Assembly: GCF_003048835.2 (NCBI RefSeq)
Contig: NZ_CP060705.1
Span: 1,736,001-1,800,000 of the forward strand
Length of the DNA: 64,000 nucleotides
Reading direction: 5' to 3'
From: Campylobacter concisus
GTDB taxonomy: Bacteria > Campylobacterota > Campylobacteria > Campylobacterales > Campylobacteraceae
The position numbers and the translations under genes are program-made. Below are positions 1-9,117 of the stretch, one piece after another (position 1 is the stretch's first letter; every line of letters begins with the position of its first letter). Under the pieces are notes generated by a model. It saw only the letters and a list, made by a program, of their open reading frames with translations. It was not told where the DNA came from and did not search any database.

Positions 1-1
1 A

Positions 2-871
2 AATACTATCTCCCCAGATACTTATACAAACGGCTCTCTTGCCAAAGTTTTAAATTTTTCAAACTATGAAAGTAAAGAGCCTTGGAGCAAGAGCTTAAAT
101 ATAGTTGATATGTTTAGTTTATCAGGATATAAAACATCTTGGATAAGCAATCAAGAAGGTGTAAGTGCTACCATATTATCGCCACACGCAAGTGTCGCTA
201 AAAGATGTGACACTATATTTTTCTCAGATAAATTTGCTGCAGACTGGAACTATGCCGGTAAAAGTACAGACGGGGTACTCCTGCCTATAATTTTAAAAGA
301 AAAACAAAACACCAATGGGCTGAATTTTTACACTATTCATTTAATAGGAAATCATTTCAAATATAAGTTTAGATATCCGAAAGAATTTAATAAATTTAGT
401 GAAAATGATTTAAAAGCCAATCTAAACGACAAACAAAAACAGATTGTTGCACAATACTTAAATAGCGTACTCTATAATGACCACATAATAAACGAAATTT
501 ACAAATTTTTTAAGGACGATGAAACCTTAATAGTTTACCTTTCAGACCATGGTGAGACATTATTTAAAAAAGACAATGTATTAGAACACGGCATAACAAA
601 CCGCTTTGTTTTAGAAATTCCACTCATTTTTATAGGTACTGATAAATTTAAAGCAAGATATCCTGAAATTTGGCAAAAACTTGAAAATGCAAAAGATTAT
701 AAATTTATGAGCGATGACATCATTCATACTTTTGCTGATATTATTGGCGTAAAACCACTTGAATACAATGCCTCAAGAAGCCTAATAAGTGGTGAATTTA
801 ACGCAAGTAGAAAGCGTCTAATAAACGGCGTTGATTACGAAAGTATCAAAGACGTAAAACCACAATGGTAA
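2..871 (+). CDS. Phosphoethanolamine transferase-like sulfatase-fold protein, C-terminal part (5' end outside window)
   Basis: The reading frame is open from base 2, so the gene begins before the window. What remains resembles the soluble catalytic domain of the EptA/EptC/CptA family, which moves phosphoethanolamine from phosphatidylethanolamine onto lipid A, LPS core or flagellar protein in the periplasm. Visible family motifs are an ISPDTYTNGSLAKVL-type stretch after the missing nucleophile Thr, LSDHGET (metal-binding Asp-His) and VLEHGI (second metal-binding His), then an IPLIFIG strand. The N-terminal membrane helices and nucleophile lie outside. The gene is visibly richer in A/T than the next genes, which hints at a different origin. 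Which acceptor it modifies cannot be told. Confidence 0.75.
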   Translation, partial: NTISPDTYTNGSLAKVLNFSNYESKEPWSKSLNIVDMFSLSGYKTSWISNQEGVSATILSPHASVAKRCDTIFFSDKFAADWNYAGKSTDGVLLPIILKEKQNTNGLNFYTIHLIGNHFKYKFRYPKEFNKFSENDLKANLNDKQKQIVAQYLNSVLYNDHIINEIYKFFKDDETLIVYLSDHGETLFKKDNVLEHGITNRFVLEIPLIFIGTDKFKARYPEIWQKLENAKDYKFMSDDIIHTFADIIGVKPLEYNASRSLISGEFNASRKRLINGVDYESIKDVKPQW

Positions 872-903
872 AATTTGTCATAACAAAATTTAAAGGAGAA
901 AAG

Positions 904-1545
904 ATGAAGCTTATAAAAATGCTAATTTTAAGTGCGTTTTTTGCGCTAAATTTATCAGCACTGACTGAAGGCGTTGAGTATCAAACTCTAGCAAAACCGC
1001 TTAACGTGCCTAAAAACTCAGTCGTCAAGGTCTTTAGCTACGACTGCCCTCACTGCTATAAATTTGACCGAACTATCACAAGAAAGCTGATGGCAAAGCT
1101 TGATGGGGTCAAATTTATCCCATATCACCTAAGCACCAAAGGCAAGCTTGGCGAGACTACAAGTAAAATTTTCGCCGCTCTTATATCGATAGATGAGGCA
1201 AATGGGACTGATCTGCTAAGCGATGAGTCTAAATTTAAGCAAGCTAAATTTGCGATCTACAAAGCAAGGCACGATGAAAAAGATGACTTTAATGACGGCA
1301 AAGACAAGCAAAGATTTATCGATCTAGCGCTAAATGCGGCTCACGTGAGTAAAGACGAGTATGAAAAAGCGCTAAGCTCAGAGCGCGCAAAAGAGCTTTT
1401 AAACGAGTGGTTTGCCTCTTATGACGTAGCAAGTATCAGCGGTGTGCCAGCCTTTGTGGTAAGCGGCAAGTATCTGATAAATTTAAGCGCAGCATCGTCG
1501 ATCGATGAGATGGCAAAGACGATAAAAGAGCTTTTAGATAAGTAA
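904..1545 (+). CDS. DsbA-family periplasmic thiol:disulfide oxidoreductase
   Basis: A 213-residue protein that starts with a Sec signal peptide (MKLIKMLILSAFFALNLSA) followed by a thioredoxin-fold DsbA domain. The active site is C48-P-H-C51, the same CPHC dipeptide as classical DsbA, and a cis-Pro loop (SGVPAFVV) lies near the C-terminus. It is expected to put disulfides into periplasmic proteins. I chose the ATG at 904, which has an AAAGGAG site just upstream and gives a clean signal peptide; an in-frame ATG at 865 would place charged residues before it and overlap the upstream gene. DsbA or DsbL type cannot be separated here. Confidence 0.85.
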   Translation: MKLIKMLILSAFFALNLSALTEGVEYQTLAKPLNVPKNSVVKVFSYDCPHCYKFDRTITRKLMAKLDGVKFIPYHLSTKGKLGETTSKIFAALISIDEANGTDLLSDESKFKQAKFAIYKARHDEKDDFNDGKDKQRFIDLALNAAHVSKDEYEKALSSERAKELLNEWFASYDVASISGVPAFVVSGKYLINLSAASSIDEMAKTIKELLDK

Positions 1546-1549
1546 CTTT

Positions 1550-1577
1550 AGCCTAAAATTTACGGACATTTTGGGCT
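1550..1577 (+). terminator. Hairpin after the dsbA-like gene
   Basis: The arms AGCCTAAAAT and ATTTTGGGCT pair over 10 positions with one G-T pair and an 8-base loop, just after the stop codon. No clear T tract follows, so this may be a weak terminator or only a 3'-end stabilising stem. Confidence 0.4.
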
Positions 1578-1645
1578 TAGAAATGTAAATTTAAAGCAAT
1601 TTTAGATAAACTCGGATCAAATTTCTAAAAAAGAAAGGTTTAATT

Positions 1646-2560
1646 ATGAACGCTTCAGAATTCATCTGGATGGATGGAAAACTAGTAAAATGGGACGATG
1701 CAAAAGTACACGTTCTAACTCACTCTTTGCACTACGCTAATGCTGTATTTGAGGGCACAAGAGCTTATAAAACAAAAAAAGGTCTAGCTATTTTTAGACT
1801 CAAAGACCACACAAAAAGACTTTTAAGATCAGCAAAAATGACCGTTTTAAACGTGCCTTACACAGAAGAAGAGCTTGAAAAAGCGCAGATCGAACTACTT
1901 CGCGCAAACAAATATAACAGCAACGTCTATATCCGCCCACTTATCTTTTTAGGATACGGCGTGATGGGCGTAGCACACACAAAAGCACCGGTTCAAACTG
2001 CTATCGCTTCATGGGAATGGGGTGCTTACCTTGGCGATGAGGGTCTAGAAAAAGGCATCAGGGTTAAAATTTCAAGCTTTGCCAAACTAGCTCCTGCTGC
2101 TCAAATGAACAGAGCAAAAGCTAGCTCAAACTACTTAAGCTCTCAAATGGCAAACTACGAAGCAAAAGAGGCTGGATACGACGAGGCGCTACTTCTTGAT
2201 AGCGAGGGCTTTGTAGCTGAGGGGCCAGGTGAGTGCTTCTTCATTGTTGAAAATGGCGCATTGATCACTCCACCAAATGACAACAGCCTACTTAGCATCA
2301 CTCAAGATACAGTCATAAGACTTGCTCACGATCTTGACATCGAAGTAAGAAGAGAGCGCATCACAAGAGATCAGGCATACACAGCTGACGAGGCGTTTTT
2401 CACAGGTACGGCAGCCGAAGTAACACCGATAAATAGCATAGATAATCGCATCATCGGCAATGGTGCTAGAGGCGAAGTGACAAAGAGACTACAAAAAGCT
2501 TACTTTGACGTAGTTTATGGTCTAAACAAAAAATACGAATCATTTTTAACATATATTTAA
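1646..2560 (+). CDS. ilvE: Branched-chain amino acid aminotransferase
   Basis: A 304-residue class IV aminotransferase, the usual IlvE length. It uses pyridoxal phosphate to make Leu, Ile and Val from their keto acids with glutamate in the cytoplasm. The PLP lysine should be K158 in MNRAKASSNYL, and the conserved EGPGECFF and TGTAAEV stretches that bind cofactor and phosphate are present. The ATG at 1646 follows an AAGAAAGG site. It stands between dsbA and an SPFH gene with its own leader, so it is probably transcribed from its own promoter. D-alanine aminotransferase is the nearest alternative, but the length and motifs fit IlvE. Confidence 0.95.
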   Translation: MNASEFIWMDGKLVKWDDAKVHVLTHSLHYANAVFEGTRAYKTKKGLAIFRLKDHTKRLLRSAKMTVLNVPYTEEELEKAQIELLRANKYNSNVYIRPLIFLGYGVMGVAHTKAPVQTAIASWEWGAYLGDEGLEKGIRVKISSFAKLAPAAQMNRAKASSNYLSSQMANYEAKEAGYDEALLLDSEGFVAEGPGECFFIVENGALITPPNDNSLLSITQDTVIRLAHDLDIEVRRERITRDQAYTADEAFFTGTAAEVTPINSIDNRIIGNGARGEVTKRLQKAYFDVVYGLNKKYESFLTYI

Positions 2561-2576
2561 GATTTAAAGGAACGAA

Positions 2577-3689
2577 ATGCCCGCTGATTTAAATGATTAT
2601 TTCAACAAAAAAAAGCCAGGTAATGACAATAGGGGCTCAGGTCAAAATAATGACAAAGAGCCACCTTTTAAAAAGGATTTTAAAATGCCAAATATACCAA
2701 GCGGCTTTGGCAAATTTGGTGCGCTAGCCTACATCATAATCGCCATTATCGCGATCCTTGCTATCACTCAGCCATTTAAAGTGATACACTCAGGCGAGGT
2801 CGGCATCAAAGCCACAGCGGGTAAATATGAGCCAAATCCTCTGCAACCAGGCTTTCACTTCTTTTTGCCATTTATCCAAAATATCATCGTAGTTGATACT
2901 AGAGTTAGGATCATCAACTACACTTCAGGCGAAGATATGGGCGAGAGCTTGCAAAAGTCTTATCAAGGAGCTGGAATTTTACGCAAAAACTCTATCTCAG
3001 TTTTGGACGCTAGAAATTTACCAGTTAGCATCGATATCACCGTGCAATACCGTCTAAATCCAGAAAATGCACCACAAACTATCGCATCTTGGGGTCTTAG
3101 CTGGGAGAGCAAGATCGTTGATCCTGTCGTGCGCGACGTGGTTCGCAGCATCGCTGGTAAATACACAGCCGAAGAGCTACCAACTAAGAGAAACGACCTA
3201 GCAAGGCAGATAGATGAGGGCATAAGAAAAGACATTGACTCACAGCCAAACAAGCCAGTCGAGCTCCTAACAGTGCAGCTTCGTGAGATCATCTTGCCTT
3301 CAAAGGTAAAAGAGCAGATCGAGCGTGTCCAGATCGCTAAACAAGAGGCTGAGAGGACAAAATACGAGGTTGAGCGTGCAAATCAAGAGGCTCTAAAACA
3401 AGCTGCCCTCGCAGAAGGTACTGCAAAAGCTGCTATCATCGAGGCAAAGGGTAAGGCTGATGCTATCAAGATAGAGGCTGACGCGACTGCGTATGCAAAC
3501 AAAGAGATCGCAAAAAGTGTTGATCAAAATTTACTAAATTTAAAACAGATCGAGACACAAAATAGATTTAACGACGCTCTTAAAGAGAATAAAGATGCCA
3601 AAATTTTCTTAACCCCTGGTGGAGCTGTGCCAAATATCTGGCTAGATGCAAAAGATAGGGCAAAAGCTAGCTCAGTTAGCGAAAGGTAA
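2577..3689 (+). CDS. SPFH/Band 7 (prohibitin, HflK-like) membrane protein
   Basis: A 370-residue protein: a polar, Gly/Asn/Lys-rich N-terminus (1-45), one membrane segment (about 48-66), then an SPFH domain starting at [15 protein letters not shown] and a long Ala/Glu/Lys-rich coiled coil (about 250-310) ending in a short tail. Proteins of this type form large cages or rings on the membrane and often hold FtsH-type proteases. It resembles HflK but no hflC partner lies beside it, so the name hflK is not given. It begins 16 bases after ilvE and is followed 2 bases later by hisIE, suggesting a shared transcript. Confidence 0.8.
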   Translation: MPADLNDYFNKKKPGNDNRGSGQNNDKEPPFKKDFKMPNIPSGFGKFGALAYIIIAIIAILAITQPFKVIHSGEVGIKATAGKYEPNPLQPGFHFFLPFIQNIIVVDTRVRIINYTSGEDMGESLQKSYQGAGILRKNSISVLDARNLPVSIDITVQYRLNPENAPQTIASWGLSWESKIVDPVVRDVVRSIAGKYTAEELPTKRNDLARQIDEGIRKDIDSQPNKPVELLTVQLREIILPSKVKEQIERVQIAKQEAERTKYEVERANQEALKQAALAEGTAKAAIIEAKGKADAIKIEADATAYANKEIAKSVDQNLLNLKQIETQNRFNDALKENKDAKIFLTPGGAVPNIWLDAKDRAKASSVSER

Positions 3690-3691
3690 AA

Positions 3692-4426
3692 ATGAATAGC
3701 GTAGCAAAAAGTATAGACTGGCAAAAGGTTGGTGGATTGCTCCCGGTGGTGGTTTGTGATCACGCTACAAACGAGGTTTTGATGCTTGCTTATATGAACG
3801 AAGAAGCACTAAGCTTAACTCTATCTAGCCGCTACGCTCACTATTTTTCACGCACTAAAAATAGAATTTGGAAAAAAGGCGAAGAGAGTGGCAACACGCA
3901 AGAGATCAAGGCTGCATTTTTAGACTGCGACAACGACACCTTGCTTTTAAAAGTCGTTCAAAAGGAAGGCGCTGCTTGTCACACTGGGGCAAGGTCTTGC
4001 TTTTTTAACGAGATAAATTTAGAAAATTTAGAAATTTCAGATGAAAAAAGCGAGGTTAAAAAGCCAAGTTACGGCGTCATTGACGAGCTTTATCACGTTA
4101 TAGAAGATAGAAAACTAAATGCAGATCCGCAAACTTCATACGTGGCAAGTCTTTTTAAAAAGGGTGAAAATCAAATTCTAAAAAAAGTTGGCGAGGAGGC
4201 TACAGAGCTTGTCATGGCGGCAAAAGAGCTTAGTTTTGCCAAGCAGACAAAACAAGATGAGCAAAAGGCAAAAAATGACCTCATATATGAAGCAGCTGAT
4301 CTTTGCTTTCACGCGCTTGTGGCACTTTCAGCCCACAACATACATCCAGATGCCGTCAAAAACGAGCTTGCAAGACGTTTTGGCATGAGTGGCATCGAAG
4401 AAAAAAGATCGCGAGATGTTAAATAG
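3692..4426 (+). CDS. hisIE: Bifunctional phosphoribosyl-AMP cyclohydrolase / phosphoribosyl-ATP pyrophosphatase
   Basis: A 244-residue fusion that performs the second and third steps of histidine synthesis. Residues 1-115 are the HisI cyclohydrolase domain with its metal-binding set (LDCDNDT and HTGARSCFF) and the substrate-binding [16 protein letters not shown] region. Residues about 125-235 are the HisE pyrophosphohydrolase, an all-alpha NTP-PPase fold with [14 protein letters not shown] and [12 protein letters not shown]. The domain order and size are standard. The gene follows the SPFH gene with a 2-base gap, and its 3' end overlaps the next gene by 11 bases, which argues for a transcription and translation unit. 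Confidence 0.95.
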   Translation: MNSVAKSIDWQKVGGLLPVVVCDHATNEVLMLAYMNEEALSLTLSSRYAHYFSRTKNRIWKKGEESGNTQEIKAAFLDCDNDTLLLKVVQKEGAACHTGARSCFFNEINLENLEISDEKSEVKKPSYGVIDELYHVIEDRKLNADPQTSYVASLFKKGENQILKKVGEEATELVMAAKELSFAKQTKQDEQKAKNDLIYEAADLCFHALVALSAHNIHPDAVKNELARRFGMSGIEEKRSRDVK

Positions 4427-4946
4427 CATCAAGCACAACATACTTTTCATACTTCAAAACGCCAAACTTATCGACTTTCTAGCCTATGGTTGGGTGTTTT
4501 TAGCATTTATATTTATCGTGCTTTTAGGAATTTTTGTTGCAATAAAATCATGGTGGCAGATAGGATTTTTATTTATCCTAGCTGGTTTTTTGGGACTTTT
4601 TGCAGGTAACTACTACGCAAACAAATATATAAATGAGAGCTTAAGACCTGTTAGCATAAGCAAAATAAACACAAAACAGCTTCAATATGTCGATGCGTTG
4701 ATGGTTGATTTTAACATCACAAATAACTCAAACTACACATTAAACGTTTGCAAAATCGAGCTTGGCTTCTACCTTGGCTCAAAACAAAGCACGAGAAATT
4801 TTCTAAATTCACTCAATCCTTTTGCTAAAAAACGTATCATTTTAAATGAAGCGCTTTTGCCAAAGCAGAGTAAGCAGATAAGAGGATTTGTCAATGACTT
4901 TGCCTTCATTGACTACAATATCACCAAAAAAGCGGAGTGTTTTTGA
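4416..4946 (+). CDS. DUF2393-type membrane protein (first of a pair)
   Basis: A 176-residue protein of unknown function with two hydrophobic helices at the N-terminus (about 20-42 and 47-65) followed by a beta-rich domain outside the membrane. The layout and the motif [20 protein letters not shown] resemble DUF2393 proteins found mainly in Campylobacterota. I chose the ATG at 4416, inside the end of hisIE; a longer frame from 4389 would overlap hisIE more and adds a charged leader. The next gene codes for a protein of the same design, so the two probably act together. No enzymatic motif is visible. Confidence 0.7.
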   Translation: MLNSIKHNILFILQNAKLIDFLAYGWVFLAFIFIVLLGIFVAIKSWWQIGFLFILAGFLGLFAGNYYANKYINESLRPVSISKINTKQLQYVDALMVDFNITNNSNYTLNVCKIELGFYLGSKQSTRNFLNSLNPFAKKRIILNEALLPKQSKQIRGFVNDFAFIDYNITKKAECF

Positions 4947-5497
4947 TGAGCTCAAACTACTTTACCATCGTTCATATCATCGTGCTTTTCGCGATCGCAC
5001 TACTTTCTATTTTATTTCTTGTGCTCTCACTTAGAGCTGAGCGAAAGCTATTTTTATCGCTACTTTTTACAAATATTTTGGTCTCAACCACGCTTGCCAT
5101 TTTTTTGATGCTAGTTCTTGATAAATACACCAAAAAAGGCATAGTCGAGGGCGTAAAAAGCGAGCGAGTGTTAAGAAATGAAAGCATCGTCTTTCGAGGT
5201 CAAGTAAGAAATGTCGGCAAATTTACCATTAGCAAATGCACTCTTACAATTAAGCTTATTAATCAGCCGCTAAATAAAAATGATCTTGGTGGCGAAGCGC
5301 TATTTAAACCAAGTGGGCTCTCATTTTTCTCATGGGTTTTTGGAGGCGATGAGGACGAGAGACCAAACACTGTTGCATACAAATTTGACGTAGCTCAAAA
5401 TTTACCAAAGCAAAAAGCGGTGCCATTTACCGTAACTATGCCCTATCCGCCATATTTTAAAAATGGTATGAATATCACAAAACTTAGTTGCTACTAA
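4946..5497 (+). CDS. DUF2393-type membrane protein (second of a pair)
   Basis: A 183-residue protein with two N-terminal membrane helices (about 8-28 and 38-58) and a periplasmic beta domain with an FRGQVRNVGKFTISKCTLTI-like stretch that is comparable to the upstream protein's [18 protein letters not shown]. The two are likely paralogues born by tandem duplication. The start codon overlaps the upstream stop in a TGATG arrangement, so translation is probably coupled; a GTG at 4937 is possible but less good. Function unknown. The gene ends in Cys-Tyr, and both proteins keep one Cys within the beta domain. Confidence 0.7.
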   Translation: MSSNYFTIVHIIVLFAIALLSILFLVLSLRAERKLFLSLLFTNILVSTTLAIFLMLVLDKYTKKGIVEGVKSERVLRNESIVFRGQVRNVGKFTISKCTLTIKLINQPLNKNDLGGEALFKPSGLSFFSWVFGGDEDERPNTVAYKFDVAQNLPKQKAVPFTVTMPYPPYFKNGMNITKLSCY

Positions 5498-5610
5498 TAA
5501 ATTTAGATAAATTCTTAGTATTTATTGCATTTTGTAGTTACAAACTGGCCAAATTTCTCTTAAATTTAAAAAGTTTAATACCTAAAAATTTGGCTTATAT
5601 ATAAAATAAA

Positions 5611-5650
5611 AAATTTTAAACCATTGCCTTATGGCTTTGGTTTAAAATTT
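5611..5650 (-). terminator. Rho-independent terminator of accBC
   Basis: A nearly perfect hairpin just past the accC stop: 13-base arms AAATTTTAAACCA / TGGTTTAAAATTT, then a symmetric TT/TT internal loop and a second GCC/GGC stem around a 4-base loop. On the minus strand it runs into TTTTATTTTATATA. It could also stop the DUF2393 transcript coming from the other side. Confidence 0.75.
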
Positions 5651-5654
5651 AGTT

Positions 5655-6986
5655 TTAATGTCTTGAAAGATAGTTTGTATCGTAGTTGTTGCTTAAAAAG
5701 TCTTTATTTTCCATCATGGCGATGTGAAAATCTTTTGTTGTTTTTATGCCACTTATTATTAGCTGATCAAGAGCTACTTTCATCTTGTGAATGGCTCTAT
5801 TTCTATCTGTGTCCCAAACTACGAGCTTGCCGATCATGCTGTCATAATACGGCGGTATAGAGTAGTCTTGATAGATGTGACTATCCATTCTCACGTTGCG
5901 GCCACCTGGACAGACATATTTTGTGATCTTGCCAGGGCACGGAGTAAAGGTGTTTGGATCCTCAGCTGTGATTCTGCACTCGATCGCATGGCCTTTTAGC
6001 TCGATGCTTTTTTGTGACGGTAGCTTTTCACCCTCAGCCACTTTTATCATAAGCTCGATGATATCAAGCCCACTTACCATTTCGCTAACTGTGTGCTCGA
6101 CTTGAAGCCTTGTGTTCATCTCGATAAAGTAAAAGTCTAAATTTTTATCAACCAAAAACTCAAACGTACCAGCTCCCTCGTAGCCGATCGCTTTTGCCGC
6201 TTTTATGGCAGTTTCATGTAGCCTCTCTCTTGTTTTTTCATCAAGCAAGATGGCTGGACTCTCTTCGATCAGCTTTTGGTGACGGCGCTGCATAGAGCAG
6301 TCGCGCTCACCTATGTGAAGCACGTTGCCGTGGCTATCGCCGATGATTTGAACCTCGATGTGGCGTGGATTTAGGATATATTTTTCCATATACATTGTGC
6401 CATCGCCAAATGCACTCATCGCCTCACTCTCAGCAGACCAAAATGCTTTTTCTAAATCAGCCTCTTTTTCAACCACGCGCATACCGCGTCCGCCGCCGCC
6501 TGCAGCAGCTTTTAGTATGACAGGATAGCCTATCTTTTTAGCTAGCTCTTTTGCTGCTTTTGTGTCAGCCACAGCGCCGTCTGAGCCAGGGATGACTGGC
6601 ACGCCAGCTCTTTGCATGACCTGTTTTGCCTTACTCTTGTCACTCATCAAAGCCATCGCAGCAACGCTTGGTCCAATGAATTTGATCTTGTGATGTGAGC
6701 AAATTTCAACAAAATTTTGATTTTCACTTAAAAAGCCATAACCTGGGAAGATAGCGTCTGCTTCGCTGATCTCAGCTGCGCTTATGATAGCTGGGATATT
6801 TAGGTAGCTATCGCTTGAGCGCTCTTTACCGATACAAATAGCCACGTCAGCGTATTTTACGTAAAGCGCGTCTTTGTCAGCAGTTGAATAAACTACAACA
6901 GCTTCTTTACCCATCTCCTTTATCGTTCGCAAAGCACGAAGAGCGATCTCACCGCGGTTTGCGATTAAAATTCTCTTTAATTCCAT
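5655..6986 (-). CDS. accC: Acetyl-CoA carboxylase, biotin carboxylase subunit
   Basis: A 443-residue ATP-grasp enzyme that carboxylates the biotin on AccB, the first half-reaction of malonyl-CoA and fatty acid synthesis. Visible are the N-terminal pre-ATP-grasp ILIANRGEIALR motif, the glycine-rich ATP loop KAAAGGGGRGMR near residue 165, the FIEMNTRLQVEHTVSE catalytic region near 285, and the C-terminal domain. The length is normal. The start codon overlaps the accB stop (TAATG), so the two are coupled. In C. jejuni accBC lies next to dcd and pseB; here those genes are over 50 kb away, so the neighbourhood has been rearranged. Confidence 0.97.
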   Translation of the reverse strand: MELKRILIANRGEIALRALRTIKEMGKEAVVVYSTADKDALYVKYADVAICIGKERSSDSYLNIPAIISAAEISEADAIFPGYGFLSENQNFVEICSHHKIKFIGPSVAAMALMSDKSKAKQVMQRAGVPVIPGSDGAVADTKAAKELAKKIGYPVILKAAAGGGGRGMRVVEKEADLEKAFWSAESEAMSAFGDGTMYMEKYILNPRHIEVQIIGDSHGNVLHIGERDCSMQRRHQKLIEESPAILLDEKTRERLHETAIKAAKAIGYEGAGTFEFLVDKNLDFYFIEMNTRLQVEHTVSEMVSGLDIIELMIKVAEGEKLPSQKSIELKGHAIECRITAEDPNTFTPCPGKITKYVCPGGRNVRMDSHIYQDYSIPPYYDSMIGKLVVWDTDRNRAIHKMKVALDQLIISGIKTTKDFHIAMMENKDFLSNNYDTNYLSRH

Positions 6987-7438
6987 TAATTTTTCTCCAC
7001 GCCAAATAACGGCAATCCAAACTCAACTGGCTGTCCGTCAGAGACTAGCATCTCAGTGATCTGGCAGTCAAACTCAGCCTCGATCTCGTTCATGATCTTC
7101 ATAGCTTCGATGATGCCCACTACATCGCCTTTTCTCACTCTTTGACCTACTTTTACAAATGGTGCAGCGCCTGGGCTTGGAGCAGCGTAGAAAGTACCTA
7201 CCATAGGAGATTTTATGCTATCTTTTGGCGAATTTGCAGCTGGTTTTACCTCTGAGCTAACGACAACATTTACAGGTGTTGGCGTTGGAGCTGCTGCTTG
7301 TGCCACTGGCTTCGCAGGCGCGCAATAATCTGCAAATTTCTCTAGCTCGACTTCAAAATCACCACTTTTTATCTTGATATGATTCATCTCCATACCATTA
7401 AAAAATTCGATAAGTTCTTTTATGTCTTCTTTTTTCAT
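6986..7438 (-). CDS. accB: Biotin carboxyl carrier protein of acetyl-CoA carboxylase
   Basis: A 150-residue carrier protein. The N-terminal about 35 residues form the AccC-binding helix region, residues about 40-75 are an Ala/Pro-rich linker, and the C-terminal biotinyl domain carries EAMKIMNE with K114 as the biotinylated lysine. Domain order and length are those of bacterial AccB. It is the first gene of the accB-accC pair, with an AGGAGAC site before the ATG. bioB, which supplies biotin, is elsewhere in this window (45.9 kb), and no biotin regulator is seen. Confidence 0.97.
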   Translation of the reverse strand: MKKEDIKELIEFFNGMEMNHIKIKSGDFEVELEKFADYCAPAKPVAQAAAPTPTPVNVVVSSEVKPAANSPKDSIKSPMVGTFYAAPSPGAAPFVKVGQRVRKGDVVGIIEAMKIMNEIEAEFDCQITEMLVSDGQPVEFGLPLFGVEKN

Positions 7439-7521
7439 AGAAAAGTCTCCTAAATTTTTAATAAGCGCTTAATTGTAGCGAAATTTCATAAATTTAATTT
7501 TTAGCTGGCACAAATTTTGTG

Positions 7522-7975
7522 CTAAATCCTACTTTTTTCTAGCAAATTTATAACCCAAAACAAAATAAAACTAAGCATAACCAAAACAAGGCTTAAAGTG
7601 AGTGCCTGATCGCTTCTGCCATCATAGACTGCGTTCGTAGATAGCAAGTGAGATGGTGTCTGTTTCGCATATGATATTGCCACCTAAAATGAGCGTTATA
7701 CCAACCTTGCCAAGCCCTCGCGAGAGCGCTAGGATAAAGGCTGCTGCCACAATATTTGCTGGGACGTAAAGTGCTTTATCTATCAAGACAAAACTACCAA
7801 ATTCATCCTTGTACGCGTTTAGCTCAGTTTGATTGATAAAGTCAGCATCAACTTCGCCGCTTAATATATAGGTAACGACCTGTGTTACGCCAGCAACTGC
7901 TAAAATTTTATCCTTTAGCTCGCCCTCTAAATTTTGCTTTTTGCATAAAATTCACTAGCTCTTTTGCCTGCGCCA
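7522..7975 (-). pseudogene. Remnant of a molybdate/tungstate-type ABC transporter (binding protein joined to permease)
   Basis: This 580-base gap has no intact gene, but its minus strand carries coherent protein-like pieces in shifted frames. First comes a piece like the end of ModA (LKDKILAVAGVTQVVTYILS, then GEVDADFINQTELNAYKDEF). Directly after LIDKALYVP it runs into the C-terminal part of a ModB/TupB-like permease (ALSRGLGKVGITLILGGNII and TDTISLAIY), and after a frameshift near 7635 it ends with QALTLSLVLVMLSFILFWV and a stop at 7522. So part of each gene is deleted and frameshifts remain. The window has an intact mod operon at 35-38.6 kb whose sequence differs, so this was a second transporter. 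Confidence 0.65.
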
Positions 7976-8020
7976 AATTTCGCTAAAATGGTATAATCTC
8001 GCAAAAACAAAAGGATAGAC

Positions 8021-9109
8021 ATGAACGAACTTGAGCTAAAGATGCAAGGCAAGATAGAGAGGCTAACAGATAAGACTTTTAGGCTAGATCCAAGGATCGG
8101 CGAGGGCTATTTCACAGCGAAATACTTTCTAAAAGTAAATGAGATAATTAAGCAAAACCTGCCTAATCAGCACGTGACGATGCAGTTTTTCCAAAGGCGT
8201 GATGATATCGTGCTTTGCGGTATCGACGAAGTTTTAGCGATAGTCAATAAATTTGCCAAAAATCCAAGCGAGCTTGAAATTTACGCGCTTGATGATGGCG
8301 ATATCATAAATGCAAACGAGCCAGTTTTAAAGATAAGCGGCAAGTATGAAAATTTCGGCTTTTTAGAAAACGTGATCGACGCGACGCTTACTAGAAGAAG
8401 CTGCGTGGCGACAAACTCTAGAGACGTGATAAGAGCGGCAAATGGCAAGGTCGTCTTTAGCATGGCAGACAGACAAGACGACATCTGCACGCAGCCAGGC
8501 GACGGATATGCCTCATTTATCGGCGGCATCAAAAAGGTCGCCACAGACGCTCAGGGCGAGCTTACAGGGCTAAAAGGTGGCGGCACCATGCCTCATGCGC
8601 TCATTCAAATGTGCGGCGGAGACGTGGTGAAGGCTTGTCAAATTTATGCCAAAACCTTTGAAAACGAGCAGATCACGGCACTAGTTGATTATAACAACGA
8701 TGTGATAACAGACGCACTAAAGGCTGCAAATGCCCTAAAGGAGAGACTTGGCGCGGTTAGAGTGGATACTAGTAAAAATTTGATAGATAGGTATTTTGAG
8801 GACAAAGATACGAGCAAATTTGACCCGCATGGCGTTTGCAAGGAGCTTATATTTGCTCTAAGAGAGGCGCTTGATAAAGCTGGCTTTAAGCACGTTAAAA
8901 TAGTCGTTAGCTCAGGCTTTAACCCGCAAAAAATGAGCGAATTTGAGAAATTTAACACCCCAGTTGATATTTACGGCGTGGGAAGCTATCTTGTTAAAAA
9001 TGATATTTGTGGCTTTACAGGCGATCTAGTCGAGCTAAACGGCAAAAATGAAGCTAAATTTGGCAGGAAAAATTTCGCTTCAGATAGGCTAAAAAGAGTG
9101 AAATTTTAG
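8021..9109 (+). CDS. Nicotinate phosphoribosyltransferase-like protein
   Basis: A 362-residue type II phosphoribosyltransferase that should make nicotinate mononucleotide from nicotinate and PRPP for NAD salvage. The sequence has an N-terminal KTFRLDPRIGEGYFTAKYF segment, a central barrel, and the family signature LKGGGTMPHALIQMCGGD near residue 185, followed by a substrate-binding VRVDTSKN strand and SSGFNPQKM. It is shorter than E. coli PncB (about 400) and closer to the compact archaeal-like type. Quinolinate phosphoribosyltransferase (NadC) is a more distant relative with a different motif set. It stands alone and uses the ATG at 8021 with an AAAGGA site. Confidence 0.8.
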   Translation: MNELELKMQGKIERLTDKTFRLDPRIGEGYFTAKYFLKVNEIIKQNLPNQHVTMQFFQRRDDIVLCGIDEVLAIVNKFAKNPSELEIYALDDGDIINANEPVLKISGKYENFGFLENVIDATLTRRSCVATNSRDVIRAANGKVVFSMADRQDDICTQPGDGYASFIGGIKKVATDAQGELTGLKGGGTMPHALIQMCGGDVVKACQIYAKTFENEQITALVDYNNDVITDALKAANALKERLGAVRVDTSKNLIDRYFEDKDTSKFDPHGVCKELIFALREALDKAGFKHVKIVVSSGFNPQKMSEFEKFNTPVDIYGVGSYLVKNDICGFTGDLVELNGKNEAKFGRKNFASDRLKRVKF

Positions 9110-9117
9110 GAGAAGAA

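Noticed and set aside
865-903. Longer start for the DsbA-like protein (ATG at 865)
   Set aside because: It would overlap the upstream gene and put charged residues before the signal peptide; the ATG at 904 has a better ribosome site.
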